Below, piece after piece: positions 55,343 to 64,000 of a DNA stretch of 64,000 nucleotides. Position 1 is the first letter of the stretch. Each line of letters starts with the position of its first letter. Source of the DNA: CAVONV01 sp963697355 (lineage in GTDB: Bacteria > Acidobacteriota > Vicinamibacteria > Marinacidobacterales > DATDRI01). Location: positions 1 through 64,000 of the forward strand of contig CAVONV010000021.1 of the NCBI GenBank assembly GCA_963697355.1, read 5' to 3'. The position numbers and the translations under genes are program-made. Under the pieces are notes generated by a model. That model was not told the DNA's origin. It searched no databases and worked only from the letters and a program-made list of their open reading frames with translations.

Positions 55343-56563
55343 ATGATTCACCAAGGCCTATCCATCTGCTCAGTGCGCTTGACGACACTCCTCCTGGCGA
55401 CCTTATTTTTCGGGATCGTTGGCTGCCGGGGAAAAGAAGATGCCCCCGAGGAGACAGAAGTTCCCGCAAAAATCCAGAACCCCGTGTCGGAGCAGAAGCT
55501 GACGACGATACGGCTCAGTCCCGCTGCCGAAAAGAGGATTGGCATCGAGCTGGGTCAAATCGAGCCGAAAGACGTCGGGCGTACACGACAGCTCGGTGGA
55601 GAGCTGGTCGTTCCACCGGGATCGTCTGTGACGGTCACTGCCCCAAAGGCAGCCACCATCCTGGCGCCTGAGAACGCCGAGATTCCCGATGTAGGAACGC
55701 GCGTTCGAGAGGGCCAACCTCTCTTGCGACTGGTGGTGCTTCCTGCGGCAGGTGAGCTAGCTCGGGCACGCGAAGAAGGCGCTGTCGCGGAAGCGCGTCT
55801 TGCCAACGCTCAACTCATCGCGCGTCGCGCGGAAGAGCTTTTTGACAAAGGGGTGGGCAGCGAAAAAGCCAAGGAAGATGCCCGCGAAGAGCTTCTCAAA
55901 GCGGAGGCCGTTCTGCGCACCGCGCGGGCTCAGCTTCAGGTCTTGCTGACGGGCCAAACGGGTCCTAACCCCCTCGAGCTCACGCCCATAACCCTGGCGG
56001 CGCCTGAATCGGGTGTCATACGAAGAGTGTTTGCATCTGCAGGCCAAACGGTTGCCGATGGGGCTGCTTTGCTGGAGATCGTCAACGTCAATCCGATATG
56101 GGTTCGGGTGCCTGTCTACGTCGGCGATCTCTCTAAGATCGATCCGAAGGCACGCGCCTGGGTTTCCGATCCCGGTGCGTCCTCTGATGGCACGCGCTAT
56201 TCTGCGAGTCCCTTGCGTTCCGTACCCATAGCCGACCTACAATCGTCGTCGGCTGACCTCTTTTATGAAGTGCCGAATGTAAACGGACTTCTCCGTCCCG
56301 GACAACGGGTCAGTGTGACCCTTTCGCTTGTCGGTGAGGCGCGCGAACTTGCTGTCCCTTGGCCCGCCATACTCCACGATATCTACGGCGGGACTTGGGT
56401 GTACGAGGCCCTCGGAGATCACGTTTTTGCGCGGCGGCGTGTTGAAGTCAAAGATGTGGTCGACGGCGTCGCTGTTCTGACACGGGGACCGGAACCGGGA
56501 ACGAATGTGGTCGTTGTGGGTGCCGCCGAGCTCTTTAGCACCGAGTTCGGCACGTCGAAGTAG
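55343..56563 (+). CDS. RND efflux periplasmic adaptor (membrane fusion) lipoprotein
   Basis: 406 residues. The lipobox FFGIVGC places it on the inner membrane by a lipid anchor. A barrel-sandwich hybrid domain (VTVTAPKAATILAPENAEIP), an alpha-helical hairpin (REEGAVAEARLANAQLIARR ... EELLKAEAVLRTARAQLQVL), a lipoyl half-motif (PESGVIRRVFASAGQTVADG) and a beta-barrel domain with PNVNGLLRPGQRVSVTL are in the expected order. It pairs with the RND pump that starts 9 nt after its stop. No outer-membrane factor gene is in the window, so TolC-type exit is encoded elsewhere. The upstream start at 55298 is open but lacks a ribosome-binding site. Confidence 0.88.
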   Translation: MIHQGLSICSVRLTTLLLATLFFGIVGCRGKEDAPEETEVPAKIQNPVSEQKLTTIRLSPAAEKRIGIELGQIEPKDVGRTRQLGGELVVPPGSSVTVTAPKAATILAPENAEIPDVGTRVREGQPLLRLVVLPAAGELARAREEGAVAEARLANAQLIARRAEELFDKGVGSEKAKEDAREELLKAEAVLRTARAQLQVLLTGQTGPNPLELTPITLAAPESGVIRRVFASAGQTVADGAALLEIVNVNPIWVRVPVYVGDLSKIDPKARAWVSDPGASSDGTRYSASPLRSVPIADLQSSSADLFYEVPNVNGLLRPGQRVSVTLSLVGEARELAVPWPAILHDIYGGTWVYEALGDHVFARRRVEVKDVVDGVAVLTRGPEPGTNVVVVGAAELFSTEFGTSK

Positions 56564-56571
56564 GATACCCC

Positions 56572-59500
56572 TTGGGCACGATTGTCCGTATTGCACTTCA
56601 GCTTCGATGGATCGTTGTTGCTTTGGCCCTCGGGCTGATTCTTGCAGGTCCCGGAGCGCTAAGAAATGCCCCGCTCGACGTCTTTCCGGAATTTGCCCCC
56701 CCTCGGGTCGAAATACAAACAGAGGTCCCTGGTCTCTCCACCGAAAACGTCGAAGCGCTCGTGACCGTCCCTATTGAGAACGCCGTCATCGGAACGTCCT
56801 GGCTCGAGACGGTTCGCTCCAAATCGGTGCTCGGCCTCTCATCGGTGGTTTTGTTCTTCGAGCGGGGCACCGATCTCTTGGAGGCGCGGCTGCTGATTCA
56901 GGAACGCGTCTCACGCATCGCGGAGTTACTTCCAGATGCGGCCAGCCCTCCCGTCATCCTTCCACCGCTTTCCTCCACCTCTCGCGTGATGAAGATCGGC
57001 ATGAGCTCTCAGAAGCTGTCGCAGATGGAGCTTACCACGCTCGCTAAATGGACCATGCGTCCCAAGTTGATGTCCGTTCCGGGCGTCGCCAACGTGGCGA
57101 TCTGGGGTCAACGTGATCGGCAATTTCAAATCCTGGTCGACCCTGACAGGTTGCGAGCGAACGGTGTCACGTTGGAGGAAGTGGAGCGTGCAGGACGAGA
57201 AGCGATCACGATAGGAGCAGGCGGGTTCGTGGACACGGCGAACCAGAGGCTGGCCGTTACTCACCATGCTCCGATCACGCAGCCGGAGGATCTGGCGCGT
57301 ATTCCGGTCATCTACAGACAGGGTGCGCCGGTGACGCTGGGCGACGTCGCCGACATCGTCGAAGGCTTTCCACCGCCAATCGGCGATGCCATCATCAATG
57401 ACGGCCCAGGACTTTTGCTGATCGTCGAGAAGCAACCGTGGGGCAACACGCTCGATGTGACGCACGGTGTGGAAAGAGCCCTCGAGACTCTTGCTCCCGG
57501 TTTGAAGGATGTCGAGATCGACTCCACGATCTTCCGACCGGCCACGTTCATCGAGATGTCACTCCAGAACCTCAATCGCGCTTTGTTACTCGGCTGCGTT
57601 TTGGTCGTCCTTCTTCTGAGCTTCTTCCTGTACGACTGGCGGACCGCCCTCATCAGCCTTCTCGCCATTCCCCTCTCGCTCCTCTCGGCGGCGATGGTGC
57701 TCAGATTCCAAGGTGTCACTATCGACACCATGATTCTGGCCGGTCTCGTGATCGCCATTGGTGAAGTGGTGGACGACGCCATCATCGACGTAGAGAACAT
57801 CATTCGGCGGCTTCGTCTCAATGCCACTCTCGACGATCCGCGCCCCGCCTTTCGAGTCGTTCTGGATGCGTCGATCGAAGTCAGGAGCGCGGTGGTTTAT
57901 GGAAGCTTGATCATCGTTCTCGTTTTTCTCCCGGTCTTCTTCCTGGAGGGATTGGCGGGCACTTTCTTTCGACCGCTCGCCTACTCCTATATTCTCGCCA
58001 TTGTGGCCTCATTGGTGGTGGCGCTCACGCTGACACCGGCTCTGTCGTTGATTCTTCTACCTGGGCGCGCAAAGGTCCGCCGAAAAGACGCTCCCGTGGT
58101 TCGGTGGCTCAAGACGGAATATCGAAAGGTGCTGCCGCGATTCATTGCGCGTCCAAGGACAGCACTCGGCATTGTTGGGACCTCGCTAGCCGTGGCTGTT
58201 TTGGTGACTCCGTTTCTTGGTGAAGAGTTTCTGCCTCGATTCCAGGAGTATGACTTTTTGATGCACTGGGTCGAGAAGCCCGGCACATCGATCGAGGCGA
58301 TGAACCGGATCACGCTTCAAGCAAGCCGCGAGCTCCGTGCCGTCTCCGGCGTTCGCAATTTCGGCTCACACACCGGCCGGGCGGAGGTGGCCGACGAAGT
58401 GGTGGGACCCAACTTCACGGAGCTTTGGATCAGTCTTGATCCGTCCGTTGACTATGGGCCGAAGGTACGCGAGATCCAGGCCGTGGTCGATGGCTACCCC
58501 GGCTTGTATCGGGACCTTTTGACCTACCTGCGCGAAAGAATCAAAGAGGTGTTGACCGGTGCCAGCGCCACGATTGTCGTTCGCATTTTCGGTCCCAATT
58601 TGGACCGGCTCGAAGAAACGGCCCATGAAGTCGAGCGGGCTATTGCCGACGTCGAAGGTGTGGTGGATCTTCATGTTCAACCACAAATCCAGGTGCCACA
58701 GATCGAGATCCGGTTCAAACCACAAGTTGCGGATCAATTCGGTCTGACCCCCGGCCATGTGCAGCGTGCGATTGGCACCCTCATCAAGAGTGCCAAAGTC
58801 AGCGAATTCTACGAGGACCAGATGGTTTTCGACATTACCGTTTGGGGTGTCGAAAACGTGAGGAACAATCCCGCGGCACTTCAGCGGCTCATGATCGACA
58901 CACCTTCCGGAGGCCAAGTGCCCTTAGGTGAGGTGGCGGACGTTCGGATCATCGCCATGAGGAACGAGATCACCCGCGAGGAGGCTTCCCGCAAGATTGA
59001 CGTCACATGCAACGTCACAGGTCGCGATCTGGGCAGCGTTGCTCGTGAAATTGAAGAACGGGTCAAGTCTCTAGAATACGACGCTGCATACCACCCCGAG
59101 GTGATTGGAGAGTTCGCCGAGCAAAGAGCCACGCGAAACCGTCTTCTCGGATTGGCCGTCCTTTCCCTTGCCGCGATCTTTCTCATCCTTCACGCGGATT
59201 TCGATAGCGGTCGTCTGGCCCTTCTCGTTTTTCTTGCCCTTCCGTTTGCTTTGATTGGCGGTCTCGTTGCCGTGATATTCACGGGAGCAACGCTCTCGCT
59301 CGGGTCTCTAGTCGGATTTGTCACGGTCTTGGGGATTGCGGCGAGGAACAGCATCATGTTGATCAGCCACTATCGGCATCTTGAAACGGAAGAAGGCGTG
59401 TCGTTTGGACGCTCACTCGTCCTCAAGGGCTCCGAAGAACGCTTAGCGCCGATTCTCATGACATCGCTCGCCACAGGGCTTGCTCTATTGCCCATCGTCG

Positions 59501-59655
59501 CTGGTGGCGTTCGGCCGGGGTGGGAAATCGAGCACCCCATGGCGGCCGTCATCATCGGCGGACTTCTAACGTCGACGATTCTCAACTTGCTGCTGCTACC
59601 CACACTCTACTTACGATACGCCCGAGCGACGAAGGGCACGGTGAACCACATCTAG
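56572..59655 (+). CDS. RND efflux pump, heavy-metal (CusA/CzcA-like) type
   Basis: 1027 residues from a TTG start 9 nt after the adaptor stop. Pump motifs: DVFPEFAPPRVEIQTEVPGL (the HME-type N-terminus), the TM4 pair LVIAIGEVVDDAIIDVENII with the Asp residues, TM10-12 (RLALLVFLALPFALIGGLVA, GFVTVLGIAARNSIMLISHY), and the duplicated large periplasmic loops. Such pumps export metal ions or other compounds through a tripartite complex with the adaptor upstream. Specific metal-binding Met/Cys residues cannot be judged here, so the substrate is open. The frame is intact over all 1027 codons. Confidence 0.9.
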   Translation: MGTIVRIALQLRWIVVALALGLILAGPGALRNAPLDVFPEFAPPRVEIQTEVPGLSTENVEALVTVPIENAVIGTSWLETVRSKSVLGLSSVVLFFERGTDLLEARLLIQERVSRIAELLPDAASPPVILPPLSSTSRVMKIGMSSQKLSQMELTTLAKWTMRPKLMSVPGVANVAIWGQRDRQFQILVDPDRLRANGVTLEEVERAGREAITIGAGGFVDTANQRLAVTHHAPITQPEDLARIPVIYRQGAPVTLGDVADIVEGFPPPIGDAIINDGPGLLLIVEKQPWGNTLDVTHGVERALETLAPGLKDVEIDSTIFRPATFIEMSLQNLNRALLLGCVLVVLLLSFFLYDWRTALISLLAIPLSLLSAAMVLRFQGVTIDTMILAGLVIAIGEVVDDAIIDVENIIRRLRLNATLDDPRPAFRVVLDASIEVRSAVVYGSLIIVLVFLPVFFLEGLAGTFFRPLAYSYILAIVASLVVALTLTPALSLILLPGRAKVRRKDAPVVRWLKTEYRKVLPRFIARPRTALGIVGTSLAVAVLVTPFLGEEFLPRFQEYDFLMHWVEKPGTSIEAMNRITLQASRELRAVSGVRNFGSHTGRAEVADEVVGPNFTELWISLDPSVDYGPKVREIQAVVDGYPGLYRDLLTYLRERIKEVLTGASATIVVRIFGPNLDRLEETAHEVERAIADVEGVVDLHVQPQIQVPQIEIRFKPQVADQFGLTPGHVQRAIGTLIKSAKVSEFYEDQMVFDITVWGVENVRNNPAALQRLMIDTPSGGQVPLGEVADVRIIAMRNEITREEASRKIDVTCNVTGRDLGSVAREIEERVKSLEYDAAYHPEVIGEFAEQRATRNRLLGLAVLSLAAIFLILHADFDSGRLALLVFLALPFALIGGLVAVIFTGATLSLGSLVGFVTVLGIAARNSIMLISHYRHLETEEGVSFGRSLVLKGSEERLAPILMTSLATGLALLPIVAGGVRPGWEIEHPMAAVIIGGLLTSTILNLLLLPTLYLRYARATKGTVNHI

Positions 59656-59691
59656 TTTGGTCTAACTAGGGATGGAGATGGTTTGCACCGC

Positions 59692-60122
59692 TCATTCTTT
59701 GAGCGGGTTCTCCCATCTAGGCTCGGGAAACCGCAAGAAATCAGAATCACAAGAAACGAGGGCAGCTCTATACGAGATGGCCAATGAAGCAAGGTGAGCG
59801 TCGGTCGTTAGGTTCCCCGCGGTGCCCGTTGTCTCCAGTAAACGTTTCAGAACTGGCCAGTGCCCGTCGGTTTCGGGTACTACCTTAGTATTGGCATGGG
59901 AAATCCAGGCCTCAATCTTCGTCACCGCTTTCTCTGGTGTTAATGGATTGGGAAACACCCTAGGATTGGTAGTGAGTCTTAGGAAACCGAGCAGTACGAT
60001 CCAGTTGAGTCCGATCGGTTCGTCGTCGCTGAGCGCGCGCTCCCACCACTCCGAGCTGCTGAATGACGGGGCGCATCACGGTTGATGGCGTAAAGAAGAA
60101 TGTTGAGGTCAACGATCTTCAT
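59692..60122 (-). CDS. PIN domain toxin (VapC-like, one frameshift)
   Basis: About 143 residues from an ATG at 60122 that overlaps the antitoxin stop (ATGA). N-terminus MKIVDLNILLYAINRDA (first PIN Asp), then after a one-base break near 60055 EWWERALSDDEPIGLNWIVL, and C-terminus TTDAHLASLAISYRAALVSC DSDFLRFP with the last two Asp. The family (PIN, often VapC-type 5) cleaves RNA. Paired with the ribbon-helix-helix antitoxin gene. Confidence 0.75.
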
Positions 60123-60385
60123 TTGCGTAGCGACATTTTTCTGAGGATCTCGTCGTCCTCCAACATTGACGATAGGACCAGTGCCTTCGTCAAGTCGGCG
60201 GCCGGTTCGCCCATAGAAAACACCTGCTCTCGGTGTCGACAGCCAGGTTTTTTGTCGACCGTTGTCGCTGCCAGACCTCGTCTCAGAAGCCTGCTGATCA
60301 TTTTCGTCAGCGAAAGGTTCTCCTTCCGAGCGCGTTTCTTGATCTCCATCATCAACTCGTCGTCGATTCTGATGGTTGTGCGCAT
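60119..60385 (-). CDS. ribbon-helix-helix antitoxin (VapB-like)
   Basis: 88 residues. N-terminal strand-helix-helix MRTTIRIDDELMMEIKKRAR ... LSLTKMISRLLRRG is a typical CopG/RHH DNA-binding domain. The C-terminal part (SMGEPAADLTKALVLSSMLE) would bind the toxin. It overlaps the toxin by 4 nt. Downstream of the start, 60390-60430 has TTGATG/CATCAA repeats (TTTGATGTAATAACATCAA) that likely form the operator. Confidence 0.8.
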   Translation of the reverse strand: MRTTIRIDDELMMEIKKRARKENLSLTKMISRLLRRGLAATTVDKKPGCRHREQVFSMGEPAADLTKALVLSSMLEDDEILRKMSLRK

Positions 60386-60586
60386 GAAGACATCATAGCA
60401 TCAACACATTTGATGTAATAACATCAATGAGTTCATCCAGTCGGGTCGTTCCTTAGCTAGACGACAAATGGTCTCCGAATCCTCCCACCCAGTAGAAATA
60501 GTGCCAATAAATGACGTGCTGCTCCCATCGGGAGGCACTTGCCGCCTACTTCAAGGCCGCTCGTTCGTGTTTCTACGGCGTTGATG

Positions 60587-60706
60587 TTATTTGGCTTGTA
60601 TCGACTGGATGTACTCTTTGGACGTTAGGACGACTTCGTCGATCATCTTGAACAACACATTGGCCTGTTCATTGATCTTGACCGCGTCTTTCTCGAGACT
60701 CGCCAC
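60587..60706 (-). CDS. 39-aa small protein downstream of pepD
   Basis: A GTG at 60706 has GGAAAGG 5 nt upstream. The product MASLEKDAVKINEQANVLFK, then MIDEVVLTSKEYIQSIQAK, is one amphipathic helix with regular hydrophobic heptads. It is only 24 nt after the pepD stop on the same strand. No family recognised, but composition and ribosome-binding site look genuine. Confidence 0.5.
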   Translation of the reverse strand: MASLEKDAVKINEQANVLFKMIDEVVLTSKEYIQSIQAK

Positions 60707-60730
60707 AGACTACCTTTCCGGCGTTAGGGA

Positions 60731-62191
60731 TTACTTCTTCGGGACGTTCTTCAAGGCCTCCAACAACCATGTATAGAATTTCCCAACGGATTCAATGTTC
60801 ACTTTTTCGTCGGGTGAGTGCGGCGCGACAATAGTCGGCCCAAAGGAGATCATGTCAAAACGCGGGTAGGTCCCACCCAATAGTCCACATTCCAAACCGG
60901 CATGGATGGCTTTGATCTCGGGCACCTTGCCGTAAAGCTGCTGATAGGTGTCCTGCATCACCTTCAAGATCGCGCTGTCCATGTTGGGCTTCCACCCGGG
61001 ATACCCGCCGCCGAAATCAACTTTGGCACCGGCTAGCTGGAAAACACTACCGATGGAGTTCGCAAAATCCTGTTTTGCACTATCTACTGATGAGCGCAGC
61101 AAGCATTGAACGGTGATGGTCTGTTCCTTTAATTCGACCACGGCAAGGTTCGAAGATGATTCTACAAGTCCGGGCATGTCCTGGCTCATGCCAAGCACTC
61201 CGTTGGGGCAACCATAGATGGCCTTAGTTAGTCGGTCTTGAGTATCCTCGCTGAGGACTGTTTCCGGCATGTCGGTTCCTTCAATGGCGATCTCGAGGCC
61301 GGGGTCGACAGAGCCCAGCTCACTTTGGATGAGCTTTTTCAGCGCTGCCACACTCTCAGCGAGTCGGCTTGAACTGTCCGAGGGAATGACGAGCGTGGCG
61401 AATGCTTCGCGAGGTATTGCGTTCCGCAGGCTGCCACCCTTGATAGCCCCGAGGCGAATGCCCAGTTCCTTCTGGTACTCAAACAAGTAACGGAAGAGGA
61501 TTTTAATGGCATTGCCGCGCCCTTGGTCGATATCGATGCCAGAATGGCCGCCTCTCAAACCGGTAACACTAATCTTGTAGGCGTCACAACCTTTGGGAAC
61601 GTTTTTGAGTTCGGCATCAAAAGTGAAGTTCCCGTCGATGCCCCCGGCGCAACCTACGTACAGATTGCCTTCGTCTTCTGAATCCAGATTCATCAAGATA
61701 TCGCCCTGCAAGACGTCCGGCTTCAATCCAAACGCACCGGACATTCCAGATTCCTCATCAGTGGTGAACAATGCCTCCACCGGTCCGTGGGCGATATCTT
61801 TTGATGCGAGCACCGCCATGGCTGCTGCCACGCCGATTCCGTTGTCGGAGCCCAGTGTCGTGCCATCTGCGGCCACCCACTCACCATCAACGCGTGGGCT
61901 GATGGGATCCTTTGTGAAATCGTGATCTTTGTCGCTGTTGGCCTGTGGAACCATGTCGAGGTGTCCCTGAAGAATCACACCCTTGAGGTCTTCCATTCCG
62001 GGGGTGGCCGGTTTGCGGATAATCACATTGCCCGCTTGGTCCTTGATTGTTTCGAGGCCCAGCCCCTCGCCGAACTTCACCATGAAGTTCTGTATAGCTT
62101 CTTCGTGCTTCGACGGGCGAGGTATTTGGGTCAACTGATAGAAATACTCCCAGATCATATTGGGCTCTAGCGCTTTGATTTCGGTGCTCAT
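60731..62191 (-). CDS. pepD: PepD-type aminoacyl-histidine dipeptidase (cytosol non-specific dipeptidase)
   Basis: 486 residues. M20 family motifs: LQGHLDMVP (metal His), GSDNGIGVAAAMAV (bridging Asp), TTDEESGMSGA (Glu pair), MNLDSEDEG (Asp) and FGPTIVAPHSPDEKV (final His). Length and N-terminus (PNMIWEYFYQLTQIPRPSKH) match PepD, which cleaves Xaa-His dipeptides in the cytoplasm with two metal ions. An AGGAGG lies 10 nt upstream of the ATG. A small 39-residue ORF follows immediately on the same strand. Confidence 0.93.
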   Translation of the reverse strand: MSTEIKALEPNMIWEYFYQLTQIPRPSKHEEAIQNFMVKFGEGLGLETIKDQAGNVIIRKPATPGMEDLKGVILQGHLDMVPQANSDKDHDFTKDPISPRVDGEWVAADGTTLGSDNGIGVAAAMAVLASKDIAHGPVEALFTTDEESGMSGAFGLKPDVLQGDILMNLDSEDEGNLYVGCAGGIDGNFTFDAELKNVPKGCDAYKISVTGLRGGHSGIDIDQGRGNAIKILFRYLFEYQKELGIRLGAIKGGSLRNAIPREAFATLVIPSDSSSRLAESVAALKKLIQSELGSVDPGLEIAIEGTDMPETVLSEDTQDRLTKAIYGCPNGVLGMSQDMPGLVESSSNLAVVELKEQTITVQCLLRSSVDSAKQDFANSIGSVFQLAGAKVDFGGGYPGWKPNMDSAILKVMQDTYQQLYGKVPEIKAIHAGLECGLLGGTYPRFDMISFGPTIVAPHSPDEKVNIESVGKFYTWLLEALKNVPKK

Positions 62192-62270
62192 TGACTAATG
62201 TCCTCCTACAAAAGTGGGCCCTCGTTCCCGTATCTTAACGCTGCGGCGCTCACGGACGTAATTTCATTGT

Positions 62271-63473
62271 TTATAGCAACAGTTCACCGACTCCCGCAGC
62301 CAATAGCACGACGGCCCAAGATGGCCATCGCCACACCATGAGTAGAAGGGCGGAAATCAGAACCACCACAAAGGCTGTGGCCCCATCGACGGCCGCTGTC
62401 CACACCGGATGGTAGAGTGCGGCGAGGAGAATCCCGACAACGACGGCGTTGGTCCCCTTGAGTGCGGCTTGAACGGCCGGAGCAGCCCGAGCGCGGTCCC
62501 AAACGGGCAACACGCCCACGACCAAAAGCCATGACGGCAGGTAAATTGCCACAAGACAGATGAACCCCCCGAGAACGCCGTTTGGCGGCAGCTCCAGCGC
62601 CGCTCCCAGATAGGCCGAGAAGGCAAAGAGTGGGCCGGGTAACGCCTGTGCCGCGCCGTATCCAGCAAGGAAGACATCTTGGCCCATCCAGCCGTGGCCC
62701 ACGACTTCCGCTTCCAGCAGAGGCAGGACGACATGACCGCCGCCGAAGACCAGGGAGCCTGAGCGATAGAAGCTGTCGAAAAAGGCCAAGGCCTGACTGG
62801 GGATCATTCTCGCCAACCAGGGGAGGGTGACCAACAGTACAAAGAATCCGAGAAGCCCGATGACAACTGGAGCATGCCGATAGGGAGTAGGTTGGGGGGC
62901 AACAACGTTTTCTGCCGCCTTGCGGAACAGAAGCCACCCTAGCCCAGCGCCGGCCAGAATCAAGGCGACTTGCGTCCATGCCCTAGAGACCGATGCCATC
63001 GGCGCCAGAAGAAGAATGACCGCCGCAGCCACTGCCAAAGTCGACCGGGTGCCGTCTGGGCACAGACCCTTCGACATCTTCCAGACGGCCTCGGCCACGA
63101 CCGCTACGGCAGCTATCTTAAGCCCCCGCAGCCATCCTGCGCCTTGAATATCGGCGAGATGCGTCACGCCAAAGGCGAATGCGATCATCAAGGCCGCAGA
63201 CGGGAGAGTAAACCCTAGCCACGCGGCGAGCCCGCCCAGAACACCTGCGCGCCTCATCCCCACGGCAAAACCGACTTGGCTGCTGGCAGGGCCCGGCAAG
63301 AATTGGCACAAGGCCATCAAATCACCAAACTCATCGTCGGTCAGCCAGCGGCGTCGTTCCACGTACTCGCGCCGGAAGTAGCTGAGATGTGCGATCGGCC
63401 CACCAAATGAGGTGACGCCGAGTCTCAGGGCGACGAAAGAAACTTCTAATAGTGACTTTGTCACGGTTTCCAA
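62271..63473 (-). CDS. chrA: ChrA family chromate transporter
   Basis: 400 residues with two homologous CHR halves. Half 1: LGVTSFGGPIAHLSYFRREY, LCQFLPGPASSQVGFAVGMR. Half 2: SLVFGGGHVVLPLLEAEVVG, FLAGYGAAQALPGPLFAFSA. The FGG and (L/A)PGP motifs are the family hallmarks. ChrA proteins export chromate. The start may be TTG at 63473 or GTG at 63464; neither has a strong ribosome-binding site. About 11 TM helices are present, and the frame is intact. Confidence 0.93.
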   Translation of the reverse strand: METVTKSLLEVSFVALRLGVTSFGGPIAHLSYFRREYVERRRWLTDDEFGDLMALCQFLPGPASSQVGFAVGMRRAGVLGGLAAWLGFTLPSAALMIAFAFGVTHLADIQGAGWLRGLKIAAVAVVAEAVWKMSKGLCPDGTRSTLAVAAAVILLLAPMASVSRAWTQVALILAGAGLGWLLFRKAAENVVAPQPTPYRHAPVVIGLLGFFVLLVTLPWLARMIPSQALAFFDSFYRSGSLVFGGGHVVLPLLEAEVVGHGWMGQDVFLAGYGAAQALPGPLFAFSAYLGAALELPPNGVLGGFICLVAIYLPSWLLVVGVLPVWDRARAAPAVQAALKGTNAVVVGILLAALYHPVWTAAVDGATAFVVVLISALLLMVWRWPSWAVVLLAAGVGELLL

Positions 63474-63702
63474 CTGGCTCGAACGGACGTATTGTTACCT
63501 CGTGGCGATTAGGCGATGCTCCCAGGGTGTAACGATCAAATTCCCCGACATGTATGTTACAAGTCTCATGTTCTGCACAAAGAAGCCATGATAGTGAGGG
63601 CTCCAGCGACTGCGAGATACTTCCCGTCGGTTCCGCCTCTCATTAATTGAACGGCTCCACCTTCGGCGGGAACATCGTCGCTTCATCACACGTTCGCACT
63701 TT

Positions 63703-64000
63703 TCAAACTCGCGCTTGCACGGATGATTCAGCCTGCACGCAACGTATGCCTTCGCCCTTTCGGGCGGGGCCGAAGCAACCGAGACAGGAAACACAGTCAG
63801 CGCGACGACGATCGCCCCTCTGCCAGCGCGCCGGCAGTTCCGGTTCGCGGATGAGCGGTCTCGACAAGGAGAAATAGTCGACCGTGCCAGATTCGAGTAC
63901 CCGATCCATCACTTCGAGGGACCTGAGTCCACCTACGAGCATCAACGACACACCGGGCGCCGCCCTGCGAATGGCCTCGGCTTGGGGTAGGAAATAGGCC
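63703..64000 (-). CDS. NADH:flavin oxidoreductase (old yellow enzyme family), C-terminal end
   Basis: The gene enters from the right edge. The readable 98 residues include LMLVGGLRSLEVMDRVLESG, then VDYFSLSRPLIREPELPARW, the FMN-phosphate-binding GG and SR motifs of the TIM barrel, and CVSCLGCFGPARKGEGIRCV, which would bind an iron-sulfur cluster in the longer members or end a short one. The substrate cannot be told from this part. Gap 63474-63702 to the chrA gene holds nothing I can support. Confidence 0.8.
   Translation of the reverse strand, partial: AYFLPQAEAIRRAAPGVSLMLVGGLRSLEVMDRVLESGTVDYFSLSRPLIREPELPARWQRGDRRRADCVSCLGCFGPARKGEGIRCVQAESSVQARV

Noticed and set aside
1..64000. CRISPR arrays or rRNA genes
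   Set aside because: No regularly spaced repeats and no rRNA-like conserved stretches were seen on either strand.

Overview
This is a GC-rich stretch of a Gram-negative genome. Outer-membrane beta-barrels, lipoproteins, an RND efflux pair and a sigma-54 activator all point to a double membrane. The ECF sigma factor followed by a zinc-ribbon Ser/Thr kinase, and the large kinase-like envelope protein beside an Omp85 barrel, suggest Acidobacteriota or a relative. That placement is an inference from gene families, not from a marker gene. Many reading frames are broken by single-base indels. These breaks concentrate in the duplicated parts (1-5 kb and 10-21 kb), so at least some are likely assembly errors; frameshifted genes are therefore given as whole CDS with the breaks noted.

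1-21 kb holds what looks like one regulon. Three tandem DUF1254/DUF1214 proteins, a small protein and an outer-membrane barrel run leftwards; a PF13557 barrel runs rightwards. A block made of a MalT-like (LAL) LuxR regulator, a DUF2092 protein and a DUF6515/glycine-zipper envelope protein occurs twice (7.2-12.8 kb and 15.4-21 kb). Every one of these transcription units is preceded by the same promoter layout: C-rich boxes, a GGGAT(T/G)CGC box like a MalT box, exactly 17 nt, then a (T/C)AAACT -10-like element. Between the two blocks lie a broken brnTA pair and an intact abiE toxin-antitoxin pair.

21-29 kb carries a hybrid histidine kinase, an HPt protein and a receiver-PP2C phosphatase, forming a phosphorelay into partner-switching control. 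A META lipoprotein, an MscS channel and a CorA-like transporter follow. 29.9-34.5 kb is an integration graveyard: tRNA fragments, two tyrosine-recombinase C-terminal remnants, a DUF433/DUF5615 pair, an IS481-type transposase, an ECF sigma gene and a truncated kinase.

34.5-43.3 kb contains a sigma-54 activator lacking a sensor domain, with a related 34-bp palindromic repeat at each end. Divergent from it, behind a -24/-12-like promoter, is a five-gene envelope operon: Omp85 barrel, 967-aa kinase-like secreted protein, DUF502 membrane protein, PF13557 barrel and an unknown secreted protein. 43.3-47.2 kb has gene remnants, a Fic AMPylase, a small barrel and a VapBC pair.

47.2-64 kb is mostly housekeeping and accessory metabolism: an M14 carboxypeptidase, a SecA paralogue ending in a membrane segment, an amino-acid permease, a CDGSH iron-sulfur protein, an RND efflux adaptor and pump, a PIN toxin pair, dipeptidase PepD, chromate transporter ChrA and the end of an NADH:flavin oxidoreductase.
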